DNA from: Isosphaeraceae bacterium
GTDB lineage: Bacteria; Planctomycetota; Planctomycetia; Isosphaerales; Isosphaeraceae
Direction: 5' to 3'
Assembly: GCA_021324445.1 (NCBI GenBank)
Contig: JAJPJC010000165.1
Coordinates: 1 to 50,245, forward strand
Length of the DNA stretch: 50,245 bases
The notes beneath the pieces were generated by a model that was not told where the DNA came from, made no database searches, and saw only the letters and a program-made list of their open reading frames with translations. Positions 25,550 through 33,485 of the stretch are shown here, piece after piece. How positions within the stretch are numbered: the stretch's first letter is position 1; every line of letters begins with the position of its first letter. Position numbers and translations under genes: made by a program.

Positions 25550-25797
25550 ACGTCCGAGGGAAGGTTGAACTCACGCCGGATGTCGGCGAACACCTCCTCT
25601 GCGGGCCGTCCACGTCCCGCCCGCATGTCCTCCAGGCCCTGGCAGATACCCTCCAGGACGCGGGCTTCCTCGGCTTCTTCCTGTTTCCGGAGCAACCGCA
25701 CGGCGGCGGTCATGGCCTCATCGGTGGACGAGAATCGTCCGCTGCGTACCTGGTCCTGGACGAATTGCTCCAGGTCAGCGGGCAATTGGGTGTTCAT
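25546..25797 (-). CDS. ParD-like ribbon-helix-helix antitoxin
   Basis: 83 residues: MNTQLPADLEQFVQDQVRSGRFSSTDEAMTAAVRLLRKQEEAEE matches ParD-type antitoxins (DNA-binding N-terminus with VRSGRFSSTDE, then a helical toxin-neutralising tail). The start at 25797 is chosen because GAAGGAG sits 9 bases upstream; an in-frame ATG at 25806 would leave no spacing. It lies first in the operon, as usual for autorepressed toxin-antitoxin pairs. Confidence 0.87.
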   Translation of the reverse strand: MNTQLPADLEQFVQDQVRSGRFSSTDEAMTAAVRLLRKQEEAEEARVLEGICQGLEDMRAGRGRPAEEVFADIRREFNLPSDV

Positions 25798-25924
25798 GAA
25801 GGGCATCTCCTTCGCCGTTCAGCTTACCACGGGGGTCCGACACTGTCGAGACGGGCAATCGAATGCATGCACACACCCAGTTCCAGTGCGGACCCCAAGA
25901 GAGCGGCGATCGGGCTGTCGTGGG

Positions 25925-26165
25925 GTAGCCGTTCATACCCTGATCGACAATTGTAAAACGCCTGTTTTCCAGGGGTCTGGAACCATGAGGGCCGCTCCAT
26001 GTGACATCGCGTGTTGCGTGTCCTCGATCACCGAGGCTCTCCTCGAGTCGTCGAACGTCCACCGCTGCCATTCTGGTCTGTTTTTCGAGCGATTCCGTCC
26101 GTCAAAAGTTGTCAATTGCTAGGCTGCATCCTCTGACAACCGTCGATCGGGGTGTGAACGGCTAC
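25925..26165. mobile_element. MITE-like element with about 31-bp terminal inverted repeats
   Basis: GTAGCCGTTCATACCCTGAT... at 25925-25955 is repeated inverted at 26135-26165 with about 5 mismatches in 31 bp; the outer 11 bp (GTAGCCGTTCA) are identical. The interior (about 180 bp) contains only a 60-codon open frame without similarity I recognise and is less GC-rich than its surroundings. Size and ends fit a non-autonomous element mobilised by an IS transposase elsewhere. No clear target duplication was seen. Confidence 0.72.
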
Positions 26166-26188
26166 GCCTTGTCTGCAGGACGGGACAT

Positions 26189-26329
26189 ATGAGAACGGAG
26201 CCCTTGTCTCGGGACATCCGCGAGAAAACGTTAGAGGCGTGGGTTTTTCTTCCCGACCTCCTCCAGCGCGGGGACCTGATCTCCATCGAGTACGAGGTCA
26301 CCCGCATCCTTGTCGTGAAGGACTCGTGA
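26189..26329 (+). CDS. Small open frame of uncertain status
   Basis: 46 codons: MRTEPLSRDIREKTLEAWVFLPDLLQRGDLISIEYEVTRILVVKDS. Composition looks protein-like, but there is no convincing ribosome site and I recognise no family. It lies directly after the MITE-like element and could be the 3' scrap of a gene interrupted there. Confidence 0.25.
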   Translation: MRTEPLSRDIREKTLEAWVFLPDLLQRGDLISIEYEVTRILVVKDS

Positions 26330-26384
26330 AGGCAATGGCCCATTTTGTCGCGAATCGTTGCCATACCCCCTCCCCGGTGCAGGG

Positions 26385-27926
26385 TCATCGCCGGGACCAC
26401 GCGGCCTCCGACGCAGCGGTCGGGCCCGGCGGCACGTCGGCGCCGGCCGCCGGCGACACCACGCGGAGGCTCGCCGCCTCGGGCAACCGGAGGATGAAGC
26501 GACTCCCCACTCCGGGCTCGCTCTGGACCTCGAGGGTGCCTCCGAACGTGGCGGCGATCCGATGGGCGACGGCCAGGCCCAGGCCGACCCCCGCCTGACC
26601 GTCGCGCCGCGCCTGTTCCCCGCGGAAGAACGGCTCGAAGACCCGCGTCTGCTCTTCCGCCGTCAGTCCGACGCCCCGATCCTCCACGCCCAGGACGATC
26701 GATCCGCCCTCGCGCCCCGCCCGGACCACGATCGGGGTCCCCGGCGCGCTGTAGTTACAAGCGTTCTCCAGAAGGTTGTCCACGAGCTGGGCCAGCAGCG
26801 GCGGATGGACCCGCACGACCAGGGGGATGCCGTCGTCGACGTCCGATTCGAGGTCGGCAGCCCGTGGGTGAGTCGACCAGTGCAACAGGTGGTCGGGCAC
26901 CCAGGCGGCGAGGTCCACCACCTCGGGCTCGGGCCATCCGACGTCGGGTTGAGCCAGGAGGAGCAAGGATTCCACGATCTGCCGCAGGCGGGTGCCCTCG
27001 TCCTGGATCCGCCCCAGGACCCGTCGATAGTCCTCCGGCGAGCGGTCGCGACGGAGTGCGACCTGGACCTGGCCGAGCAGGGCCGCCAGGGGGGTACGGA
27101 GCTGGTGCGAGGCGTCGCCGGCGAACCGATGCTGCCGGTCGTGCGCCTCGTGCAGGGCCAGGAAGGCCGCTTGCAACCGGTCGAGCAAGTCGTTGAAGGT
27201 CCGGCCCAGCTCGTCCAGCTCGTCGCCGGTGCCGGGGACCGGCAGCCGTTGCCCCAGGTCGGCCGCGGTCATCCCGGTCGCTGCCCCGGCCATGCGACTC
27301 AACGGCGCAAGCGCGCGGCGGCAGAGCCAGCGGCCCGCCACCGCCGCTGCCGCCCAGATCCCGGTCGACAGTACGGCCAGGGTCAGGCCCAGCCAGCCCA
27401 GCGTCGCCTGCGCGGGGTCCGGGGCCAGGCCGACGACCAGGACCAGGGCCGGATACTGCACTTCATAGCCGGGCTCGTCGTCCGGGTGCCCGCGGCCACG
27501 ACGCAGCAGGTCCGCCAGTTCCAGCCGGCGCGCCGCCAGCCGCCACCCGGGGACGGCGCCGTAGGCCGTCGCGTCCGATGGATTCCTGGGCCAGGCCGCG
27601 GGGGTCCATCCGGCAGGGAAACTCCCCGGAGTCGCGTTGGCGGACTGATCGACCCGAGCGCCGCCGCCATCGCGGACGGCCCAGCGCACCGCACCGATCC
27701 CGCGCTCCAGGCCGAGCGTCATCTGCCGGTCGGCCGGCTCCCACTCCAGGCCGCCCGGCTCGATGTCCACCGACGCCTCGAGCGTGTCCAGGGCGGCTTG
27801 CAACCGCTCATCCAGCTCCCGGCCCAGGTAGGACCGCGCCAGCAGGTACAACGTCCCTGAAAACCCCGCTAGGACCAGGGCCAGCGCGATCAGGAAGAAG
27901 GCCGAGACTCGAGTGGCCAGGCTCAT
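26385..27926 (-). CDS. Sensor histidine kinase
   Basis: 513 residues. Membrane helices near 8-30 and 176-198 bracket a periplasmic sensor of about 145 residues rich in Pro/Ala/Asp. HAMP domain follows (about 200-255), then the dimerisation box FAGDASHQLRTPLAAL with the phosphorylated histidine at 274. The ATP-binding domain shows the N-box DNLLENACNYS near 387, GVEDRGVGL, and GVGLGLAVAHRIA. This is a complete OmpR-type partner kinase. Its start overlaps the stop of the response regulator by 4 bases. The sensed signal is unknown. Confidence 0.94.
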   Translation of the reverse strand: MSLATRVSAFFLIALALVLAGFSGTLYLLARSYLGRELDERLQAALDTLEASVDIEPGGLEWEPADRQMTLGLERGIGAVRWAVRDGGGARVDQSANATPGSFPAGWTPAAWPRNPSDATAYGAVPGWRLAARRLELADLLRRGRGHPDDEPGYEVQYPALVLVVGLAPDPAQATLGWLGLTLAVLSTGIWAAAAVAGRWLCRRALAPLSRMAGAATGMTAADLGQRLPVPGTGDELDELGRTFNDLLDRLQAAFLALHEAHDRQHRFAGDASHQLRTPLAALLGQVQVALRRDRSPEDYRRVLGRIQDEGTRLRQIVESLLLLAQPDVGWPEPEVVDLAAWVPDHLLHWSTHPRAADLESDVDDGIPLVVRVHPPLLAQLVDNLLENACNYSAPGTPIVVRAGREGGSIVLGVEDRGVGLTAEEQTRVFEPFFRGEQARRDGQAGVGLGLAVAHRIAATFGGTLEVQSEPGVGSRFILRLPEAASLRVVSPAAGADVPPGPTAASEAAWSRR

Positions 27927-28624
27927 GGGGCCCCCTCGCGACCCGCGCCCGGCGGCGCGCCAAACCAGTACCCCCGGCCGCGCAGGGTGTGGACGACGCG
28001 GGGCCCGTGGGACTCGAGCCGGCGCCGCAGCTCCATCACATGGACCCCCAGCGTATTCGATTCCGCGTCGAGCGGCTCGTGCCAGACCTGCTCGTAGATC
28101 TCGGCTCGGCTGAGCAGGCGCTCCGGGTGGCGCAGGAAGAAGCTGAGCAGGGCGAGCTCCTTGGCGGAGAGGTCCAGCGGCCGGCCGGCCCGCTCGGCGC
28201 GCTGGGCGACCAGGTCGACGGCGATATCCCGGTAGACCAGCCGAGTGTCCGCCTGGTCCTCACGGCGACGGATCAGGGCGCGGACGCGAGCGAGCAGCTC
28301 ATCGAAATCGAACGGCTTGCAGAGGTAGTCGTCGGCCCCGCTGTCCAGCCCGAGCACCCGGTAGGACACCTGGCCGCGCGCCGTCAGGAAGAGTACGGGG
28401 GTGCGGCGGTCCCGCTGGCGGAACCGGCGGAGCAGCGCCAGGCCGTCCTCAACCGGCAGCCACCAATCGAGCAGGACGAGGTCCCACGACGTGGACTCCA
28501 GGCGCTGCCAGGCCGAGAGGCCATCGGCGGCGTGCTCGACGGCGTACCCTTCCTCGCGCAGTCCCGTCACCAGGGAGTCGGCGATGTTGGCCTCGTCCTC
28601 GACGATCAGGATTCGCTGAGCCAT
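27923..28624 (-). CDS. OmpR/PhoB-family response regulator
   Basis: 233 residues. Receiver domain 1-120 with acidic pocket VEDE (residues 9-12), phospho-acceptor D53 in DLVLLDWWLP, T81 in LFLTARG and K103 in LCKPFDF. The winged-helix DNA-binding domain runs about 130-225 (LDLSAKELALLSFFLRHPERLLSRAEIYEQVW...VHVMELRRRLE...VVHTLRGRGYWF). All switch residues are present. It is first in a two-gene operon with its kinase. Confidence 0.95.
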   Translation of the reverse strand: MAQRILIVEDEANIADSLVTGLREEGYAVEHAADGLSAWQRLESTSWDLVLLDWWLPVEDGLALLRRFRQRDRRTPVLFLTARGQVSYRVLGLDSGADDYLCKPFDFDELLARVRALIRRREDQADTRLVYRDIAVDLVAQRAERAGRPLDLSAKELALLSFFLRHPERLLSRAEIYEQVWHEPLDAESNTLGVHVMELRRRLESHGPRVVHTLRGRGYWFGAPPGAGREGAP

Positions 28625-28827
28625 GCCTTCACCACCACTCTGGTCGAATGATCAGCCTCCTGGAGGATACTCGCGCACCAGATCTCCTGGCAATTCTCGA
28701 TCCCGGATCACCCGGTCCCGATCCCCGCCTGGTCCCGCACCCGAACGTCCGCACCAACTCGGAATCACTGCTGACGGCTGACGCGGCGCGGCGGGCCCGG
28801 TCCGCGGCAGCCCCAGAGGATCCGAGA

Positions 28828-30741
28828 TCAGGGCTTGCGATCGCCGCCGGCGCGGCGATCGGGCGCGGGGGCGGCATGACTTGACGGAGCGGAGAAGGTC
28901 TCGAGCTTCTCGAGCCGGCGTTCGAGCTGTTCGATCCGCTCCACGACCGCGCGGGGCAGAGTGAATTGCAGCTCGTTGAGCGGCGGAGCCGGTGCGGGAC
29001 TCTCCGGCCTGGCACGGTCCGACGGCGCAGGCTCGGGATGGTTCGCGGGCGGGGTGGGGCCCGGACCGGGTCGGCGTGCCGGATCCGGGTCGGATGGGGT
29101 CGGGGCCGGCGGGCTCGACCGCGCCGCGGTCGGCGTCACGGGCACGCTGGCGCGCACCGGCCCGGATTCCGCGGCCGGCGGCGCGGCACCGCGGCTGACG
29201 ACCGGCGGACTGGGCCGGCTGGTGGTCTGGAGCGAGACCTCGATCGGCCGGAGCCCCGGCCGATCCCCGCGCAGGATGCTCAAGCGGATGGTCGACCGCG
29301 CCGGGATGCGGTCGAGCCGATCGAGCAAGTCGTGAGGCGAGCGGATGGCCCGGCCGTCGACCGCGACGATCCGATCGCCAGGCTGGAGCCCGGCGGCAGC
29401 CGCTGGCGTCCCGGCCAGCACCGCGCGGAGCCGTGCACCCTCCCCGACCGCCGCCGCCGGCACCGCCTCCGGCCCGGCCGGAACCTTCGTCGCTTCGGGA
29501 GCGACCTCCGGCCGCCCAGAAATCGATCCCGGCCCCGGAGCCGGTGCCGCGGGGGGTTCCAACGCCACGAGCGGGCCCGCTCCTTTGGCCATCGCCTCGA
29601 GCCGGACCCCCAGATAGGCGCGATCGACGCGCCCGTGGGTCCGGAGCTGATCGGCCACCCAAAGGGCATCCCAGGTGGGGATGGCGAACCCGAAGGCGGC
29701 CTCCTGTTCGGGGCGCGCCGCCGCGGGCGCGGCGGCGGGGTCCACCGCATCGGCCGCCGCTGGTCGCCTTGGCGCGGCCAGGCCGGCCGAGCTCGGGCCG
29801 CTCTCGATCGCCGAGCCCGCGCCCGGGATCGCCAATCCACTGCGGATCAGGCCCAGCCACGAGCCCCGGAGATCGACCACCGCCGCGCCGCTATCGCCGG
29901 GGTAGAGCGGCGCCTGGATCTGGATCAGTCCCCCAAGCTGGCCGCTGCCCAGCTCCATCGCGCGATCTAACCCGGCGACCAGCCCCCGACTGACCGAGTG
30001 GCCCATGCCATAGGGATTGCCGACCACGAACACCTGGCTGCCGAGGCTCGGCTCGTAGGCCGCCGTGCGGATCGGCCGCACGGCGCGCGCCGAGACCCGC
30101 AGGAGTGTCAAGCCGGTCAGCGGGTCGGCCGCCACCCACCGGGCGGCATGCCGGCGCCCCGAGGCGTCCCGCGCCACGATCGGCGCCAGGTCCCGGACGG
30201 TCCCCGGCGCCGGCCGGCTCGGCGGCGGATCGATGCGGACCGAAAGGATCTCGCCGCCAGGGTTGATCACCACGCCCGTGGCGACCCGCCGCGTGCCGGC
30301 GGGTGCGTCGGCCGCGGTGTACTCCAGGGCCACCACCGACTCGCGCGCCCGCGCGATCGCCGCCAGGAACCCCTGCTCCAGGCGCTCCCACGCCGCGATC
30401 AAGGCCGCCTCGGCGTGCGCCTCGGTGCCGGCAGGACCGTGTTCGTGCTCGCCCGCCTCCAAGCCCGGAACCAGCGCGCGGCCCGGCCGGCCGCCGCGCC
30501 CCCCGATCGTCGCCCCGGCCGCACCGCCATCGGCCGCCGCGACGGGGACCCCACTCCCGGGCACCGGCCCCGGCCCGACCGGATCCTTGACCCGCCGGCC
30601 GAAAGAAAGTCCCAGCAACCCAGCCGCCACGACCGCGCCGGCAAACGCCAGCGCGACCCCGCCCACTCGCCGGGCGGCCGATTGGCCTGAGTTCCAACGA
30701 TGGGGTGAAGAGGAACGCATCAGATGGACGAACTCGACCAT
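28828..30741 (-). CDS. HtrA-like S1C protein with degenerate catalytic triad, plus PDZ domain
   Basis: 637 residues if started at 30741 (ATG at 30720 is equally possible; neither has a strong ribosome site). One membrane segment near 28-46, then a low-complexity spacer and an HtrA-type protease fold from about 125 to 300. The serine motif is kept (YPGDSGAAVVD, S284). Where HtrA has LTNNHVV this protein has LSVRIDP, and where HtrA has DPxTDLAVL it has DPLTGLTLL, so catalytic His and Asp are missing. A PDZ domain lies near 430-515 (LRAVLAGTPAAAAGLQPGDRIVAVDGRAI). A Pro-rich tail ends in a coiled coil (VVERIEQLERRLEKLE). It is probably a non-proteolytic binding protein, third in an ECF-sigma/anti-sigma operon. 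Confidence 0.82.
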   Translation of the reverse strand: MVEFVHLMRSSSPHRWNSGQSAARRVGGVALAFAGAVVAAGLLGLSFGRRVKDPVGPGPVPGSGVPVAAADGGAAGATIGGRGGRPGRALVPGLEAGEHEHGPAGTEAHAEAALIAAWERLEQGFLAAIARARESVVALEYTAADAPAGTRRVATGVVINPGGEILSVRIDPPPSRPAPGTVRDLAPIVARDASGRRHAARWVAADPLTGLTLLRVSARAVRPIRTAAYEPSLGSQVFVVGNPYGMGHSVSRGLVAGLDRAMELGSGQLGGLIQIQAPLYPGDSGAAVVDLRGSWLGLIRSGLAIPGAGSAIESGPSSAGLAAPRRPAAADAVDPAAAPAAARPEQEAAFGFAIPTWDALWVADQLRTHGRVDRAYLGVRLEAMAKGAGPLVALEPPAAPAPGPGSISGRPEVAPEATKVPAGPEAVPAAAVGEGARLRAVLAGTPAAAAGLQPGDRIVAVDGRAIRSPHDLLDRLDRIPARSTIRLSILRGDRPGLRPIEVSLQTTSRPSPPVVSRGAAPPAAESGPVRASVPVTPTAARSSPPAPTPSDPDPARRPGPGPTPPANHPEPAPSDRARPESPAPAPPLNELQFTLPRAVVERIEQLERRLEKLETFSAPSSHAAPAPDRRAGGDRKP

Positions 30742-30808
30742 GAAGAAACCCAGGGACCACCAGCCTCCGGCTTGACACCGTCTGCGCCGTCAGCGGCGAT
30801 GTTCTCCG

Positions 30809-30879
30809 GATTCCAGATTCCGATTCTCAATCCCAAAACTGCCGCCACATTCTCCATCCTCATTTTGGAATCTGGAATC
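30809..30879. repeat. Hairpin repeat of ATTCCAGATTCC units, copy B
   Basis: GATTCCAGATTCC at 30809-30821 and its complement at 30867-30879, followed by further GGAATCC/GAATCCAG units to about 30903. It sits between the anti-sigma and HtrA-like genes of one operon, the same setting as copy A at 4561-4616, and shares the 12-base arm core with it. Confidence 0.7.
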
Positions 30880-30928
30880 GGGAGTCCGGAATCCAGAATC
30901 CAGAAGACCCACAAGCGTCCTGAACAAT

Positions 30929-31822
30929 TTAATAGACCGGCTTGACGTCGCGCGCGTCCGGCGGCATGGGAGCCCCCAGCTCGAGATCGTACCCGAAGCG
31001 GGTCGGCGTCGCGGCCTTGGATCCGGTGGCGCCGTCACTGCCGGAAGTTGGCGGCTCGTGGACTGGGATCGGCTCGGCCTGCGCCAACTGGCCTGCGGGG
31101 AGGTCCCGCTTCGAGCCGGGCTCGGCCGTCGCCGGCCCTTCCGGCTGAGGTGGGACCGGGGGAATGACCCAGCCCGCGCGCGGAGCCGCATTGGCGAGCA
31201 TGGTTGACTCGGCCTCCGCCACTCGCCGATGCGTGGTCGGAATCCCGATCAGCACAGCCAGGATCGCCGCGGCCGCGCTCAGCCCAACGATCCACCCCGG
31301 TCCCCGATGCGGTTCGCGCAGGGGCCCCGCGCCCTCCACCGTCGGCTCGGACCGGCCGGCGCCCGGCCAGGCGCCTCGCAGGACCCGGCCTGCATACCAC
31401 CCGGCCAGCTCCATCACCTCCCGCAGGCTATCACGCATCCAAGCCGATCGTAACGGCCGATCGCCGTCGAGATCCGCCCAGGCCCGCAATCCCCCCTCGA
31501 CGACCGCCGGTACCCCAGGTGCGCATCGCCCGGCGGTGCGCGCCTCATGGACGGCAATCTGTTGCTCCAGGGCGGGCCAGAGGGAGGGGGTCTCGGGCGG
31601 GACCGGGACCACGACCGCGGCGCCGGTCAAAACGCTGAGTGCTTGCTTGAGAGCGACCTGATACTGCCGACACGATGGGCAGGCGCTCAGATGCCGATCG
31701 AGGGACTGACCGTCCTCGATGCTCAGATCGCCTCCCTCATCGCCGGACTCGGTCGGGTCCGCGCCGGCGCCCACCCGGAGGGGGAGCCGCGCGCGCACCC
31801 ATTCACACGTGGGATTCGCCAT
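30929..31822 (-). CDS. Anti-sigma factor with HxxxCxxC zinc motif
   Basis: 297 residues from the ATG at 31822, overlapping the end of the sigma gene by 20 bases (31834 is an alternative start). N-terminal part carries LDRHLSACPSCRQYQVAL, the zinc-binding HxxxCxxC of zinc-finger anti-sigma factors, preceded by CEWVRARLPL. One membrane helix near the middle (GWIVGLSAAAAILAVLIGI) leads to a periplasmic Pro-rich domain. It should hold the neighbouring ECF sigma factor at the membrane until a signal releases it. The partner is deduced from gene order and overlap. Confidence 0.85.
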   Translation of the reverse strand: MANPTCEWVRARLPLRVGAGADPTESGDEGGDLSIEDGQSLDRHLSACPSCRQYQVALKQALSVLTGAAVVVPVPPETPSLWPALEQQIAVHEARTAGRCAPGVPAVVEGGLRAWADLDGDRPLRSAWMRDSLREVMELAGWYAGRVLRGAWPGAGRSEPTVEGAGPLREPHRGPGWIVGLSAAAAILAVLIGIPTTHRRVAEAESTMLANAAPRAGWVIPPVPPQPEGPATAEPGSKRDLPAGQLAQAEPIPVHEPPTSGSDGATGSKAATPTRFGYDLELGAPMPPDARDVKPVY

Positions 31823-32573
31823 CGTCGTGCCCATTGCTGGTATTGCCCTGCTTGGCTGGCTCGATCGCCCCATCTTGGCGACGCTCCCAGATTGCACGAA
31901 ATTTCTCGCGAGCCTTGGCCAGCCGCCACCGCACGGTGGCCTCGCGCCGTCCGACAATCGCGGCGACCTCGGACGAGGAGAAGCCCTCCAGATCGCGGAG
32001 GACCAGGATGGTGCGGTAGCTGGCCGGAATCAGGTTGAGGATGAACTGAACTTCTTGCGCCAGATCCGCTTGGATTCGAGGATCCGGGTCCGGCAACTCG
32101 ACCAGCGCCTGGCCGTTGTGGTCGGTCCGATCGATCGAGGCCGCGGGCGGCGTCTCGCTCTTGCTGCTGCGGAGCCAGTCCAGGCCCAGGTTGATCCCGA
32201 CTCGGAACAGCCAGGGACCGAAGCGCCGCGCGGTATCAAACCGATCGAGACGCGTGTAGACGCGCCAAAACGTCTCTTGGGCCAGGTCGCGGGCCTGTTC
32301 CGGTTGGTGGACCAGCCGGGTCAGGACGCGGATCAGCTTGCGTTCGTAGCGCCGCACCAGCACGGCGAAGGCCTGATGGTCACCGTGCCGCGCGTGTTCG
32401 ACCAGCCAAGCGTCGTTGAGCGGGAGGTCGTCGCTGGAGCCGTCGGGGCTCGCCGCCCCGAAGGTCCCCTCGGCACGAGCCGTGCGGGGCCGCAGCATAA
32501 CTGGGGTCCGCGCATTCCTGGAGACGTCGATCCTGGCGTCGGGTTCGAGCCGGGGCTGGGCCGGTTTCCGCAT
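31803..32573 (-). CDS. ECF RNA polymerase sigma factor
   Basis: 256 residues with GAGGAGG 8 bases before the ATG. Region 2 spans about 65-135 (HQAFAVLVRRYERKLIRVLTRLVHQPEQARDLAQETFWRVYTRLDRFDTARRFGPWLFRVGINLGLDWLR). Region 4 spans about 175-235 (ILNLIPASYRTILVLRDLEGFSSSEVAAIVGRREATVRWRLAKAREKFRAIW). The N-terminus has a disordered extension of about 50 residues, and a short tail follows region 4. It heads the operon with the anti-sigma factor and the HtrA-like protein, a gene order resembling envelope-stress modules such as RpoE/MucD. Confidence 0.95.
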   Translation of the reverse strand: MRKPAQPRLEPDARIDVSRNARTPVMLRPRTARAEGTFGAASPDGSSDDLPLNDAWLVEHARHGDHQAFAVLVRRYERKLIRVLTRLVHQPEQARDLAQETFWRVYTRLDRFDTARRFGPWLFRVGINLGLDWLRSSKSETPPAASIDRTDHNGQALVELPDPDPRIQADLAQEVQFILNLIPASYRTILVLRDLEGFSSSEVAAIVGRREATVRWRLAKAREKFRAIWERRQDGAIEPAKQGNTSNGHDDGESHV

Positions 32574-32784
32574 CGCGTGACCTCCTCACGCTCTTTATGA
32601 TACGATGAAGAGGCCCCCGCGCGCTGGATTTTTTTCCAGGTTGGTGCCCGAGTCCCCAGTGGACGCGCGATCAGAATTCTCTGGCGTCCCGCCGCCGAGC
32701 GGTCCGGCAACGTTCCCGACCCAGCTTGCTTCCGAATCGCTTCTCTGGGAGGGTCTGAGAGCGGGCGGGAAGGAGGTTGAAGGC

Positions 32785-33072
32785 ATGTCGACGATGTTGA
32801 CGATCACGGGCGTATACCGGGATGGTCAGGTGGAGTTCGCGGAGCGGCCCGCTGGGGTAGGCGAGGATGTCCCGGTGCTGGTGCCTTTCCTCCCCGTGAA
32901 CCAGGGGAGCGAATCCGAGCCATCGGCTCCAGCGACCGAGGAGGCTCGGCGGGCGGCGTGGGAGCGGTTCCTGGCCCGCTTGAAGGAAGGAATCCCCTTT
33001 GGCGGACCGCCCGATCCGCGCCGGGAGGAACTCTATGACCGATTCGATCGCCGCGACGAAGGTTCTCGTTGA
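32785..33072 (+). CDS. Antitoxin-like protein upstream of PIN toxin
   Basis: 95 residues with AAGGAGG 8 bases before the ATG. It opens MLTITGVYRDGQVEFAERPAGVGEDVPVLVPFLP, a small beta-rich start known from DUF104-like/VapB-type antitoxins that precede PIN genes, and has a charged helical C-terminus (ARRAAWERFLARLKEGIPFGGPPDPRREELYDRFD). It overlaps the PIN gene by 38 bases in another frame. The role is inferred mainly from this arrangement. Confidence 0.7.
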   Translation: MSTMLTITGVYRDGQVEFAERPAGVGEDVPVLVPFLPVNQGSESEPSAPATEEARRAAWERFLARLKEGIPFGGPPDPRREELYDRFDRRDEGSR

Positions 33073-33484
33073 TACCAATATCCTGATCTATGCTGCGGAC
33101 CTCCAGGCTGGAGACAAGAATCTCCAGGCTGTCCAACTGATTGATGATCTGAAGGCGCAAAACCGCCTTGTCGTGAGCGCGCAAGTCTGGAACGAGTTTT
33201 ACCGCGCCGCGACGCGCCCGAACAAACCTCCTTCGCTCTCCCACGATGACGCCTCTGGGACGATCCGCGATCTTGCGGACGCTGTTCGGGTCCTGCCGTT
33301 GACCCGCGCGATCACCCTTCTCGCCCTGGACGCAATCCCTCGTCACGGCTTGTCGTTCTGGGACGCGTTAATCTGGGCGGCCGCCAAGGAGAGCGGCATT
33401 CCTCTGGTTTACACGGAGGATTTCCAGCACGGTCGTGACATCGAGGGCGTCCTGATCATCAACCCGTTGGTGGGAAGTCCATGA
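33035..33484 (+). CDS. PIN-domain ribonuclease toxin (VapC-like)
   Basis: 149 residues from an ATG with GGGAGGA 6 bases upstream; the frame is open to 32999. PIN landmarks: VLVDTNILIYA with the first metal-binding Asp at 13, NEFYRA with the conserved Glu, FWDALIWAAAKESG with the third acidic residue, and YTEDFQHG. The family cleaves tRNA or mRNA with a metal ion and is neutralised by the upstream partner. All four acidic positions look present, so the toxin should be active. Confidence 0.9.
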   Translation: MTDSIAATKVLVDTNILIYAADLQAGDKNLQAVQLIDDLKAQNRLVVSAQVWNEFYRAATRPNKPPSLSHDDASGTIRDLADAVRVLPLTRAITLLALDAIPRHGLSFWDALIWAAAKESGIPLVYTEDFQHGRDIEGVLIINPLVGSP

Positions 33485-33485
33485 G

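Noticed and set aside
32605..32784. N-terminal extension of the antitoxin frame
   Set aside because: The strong ribosome site at 32770s and the conserved MLTITG start favour the ATG at 32785; the upstream part has no similarity.
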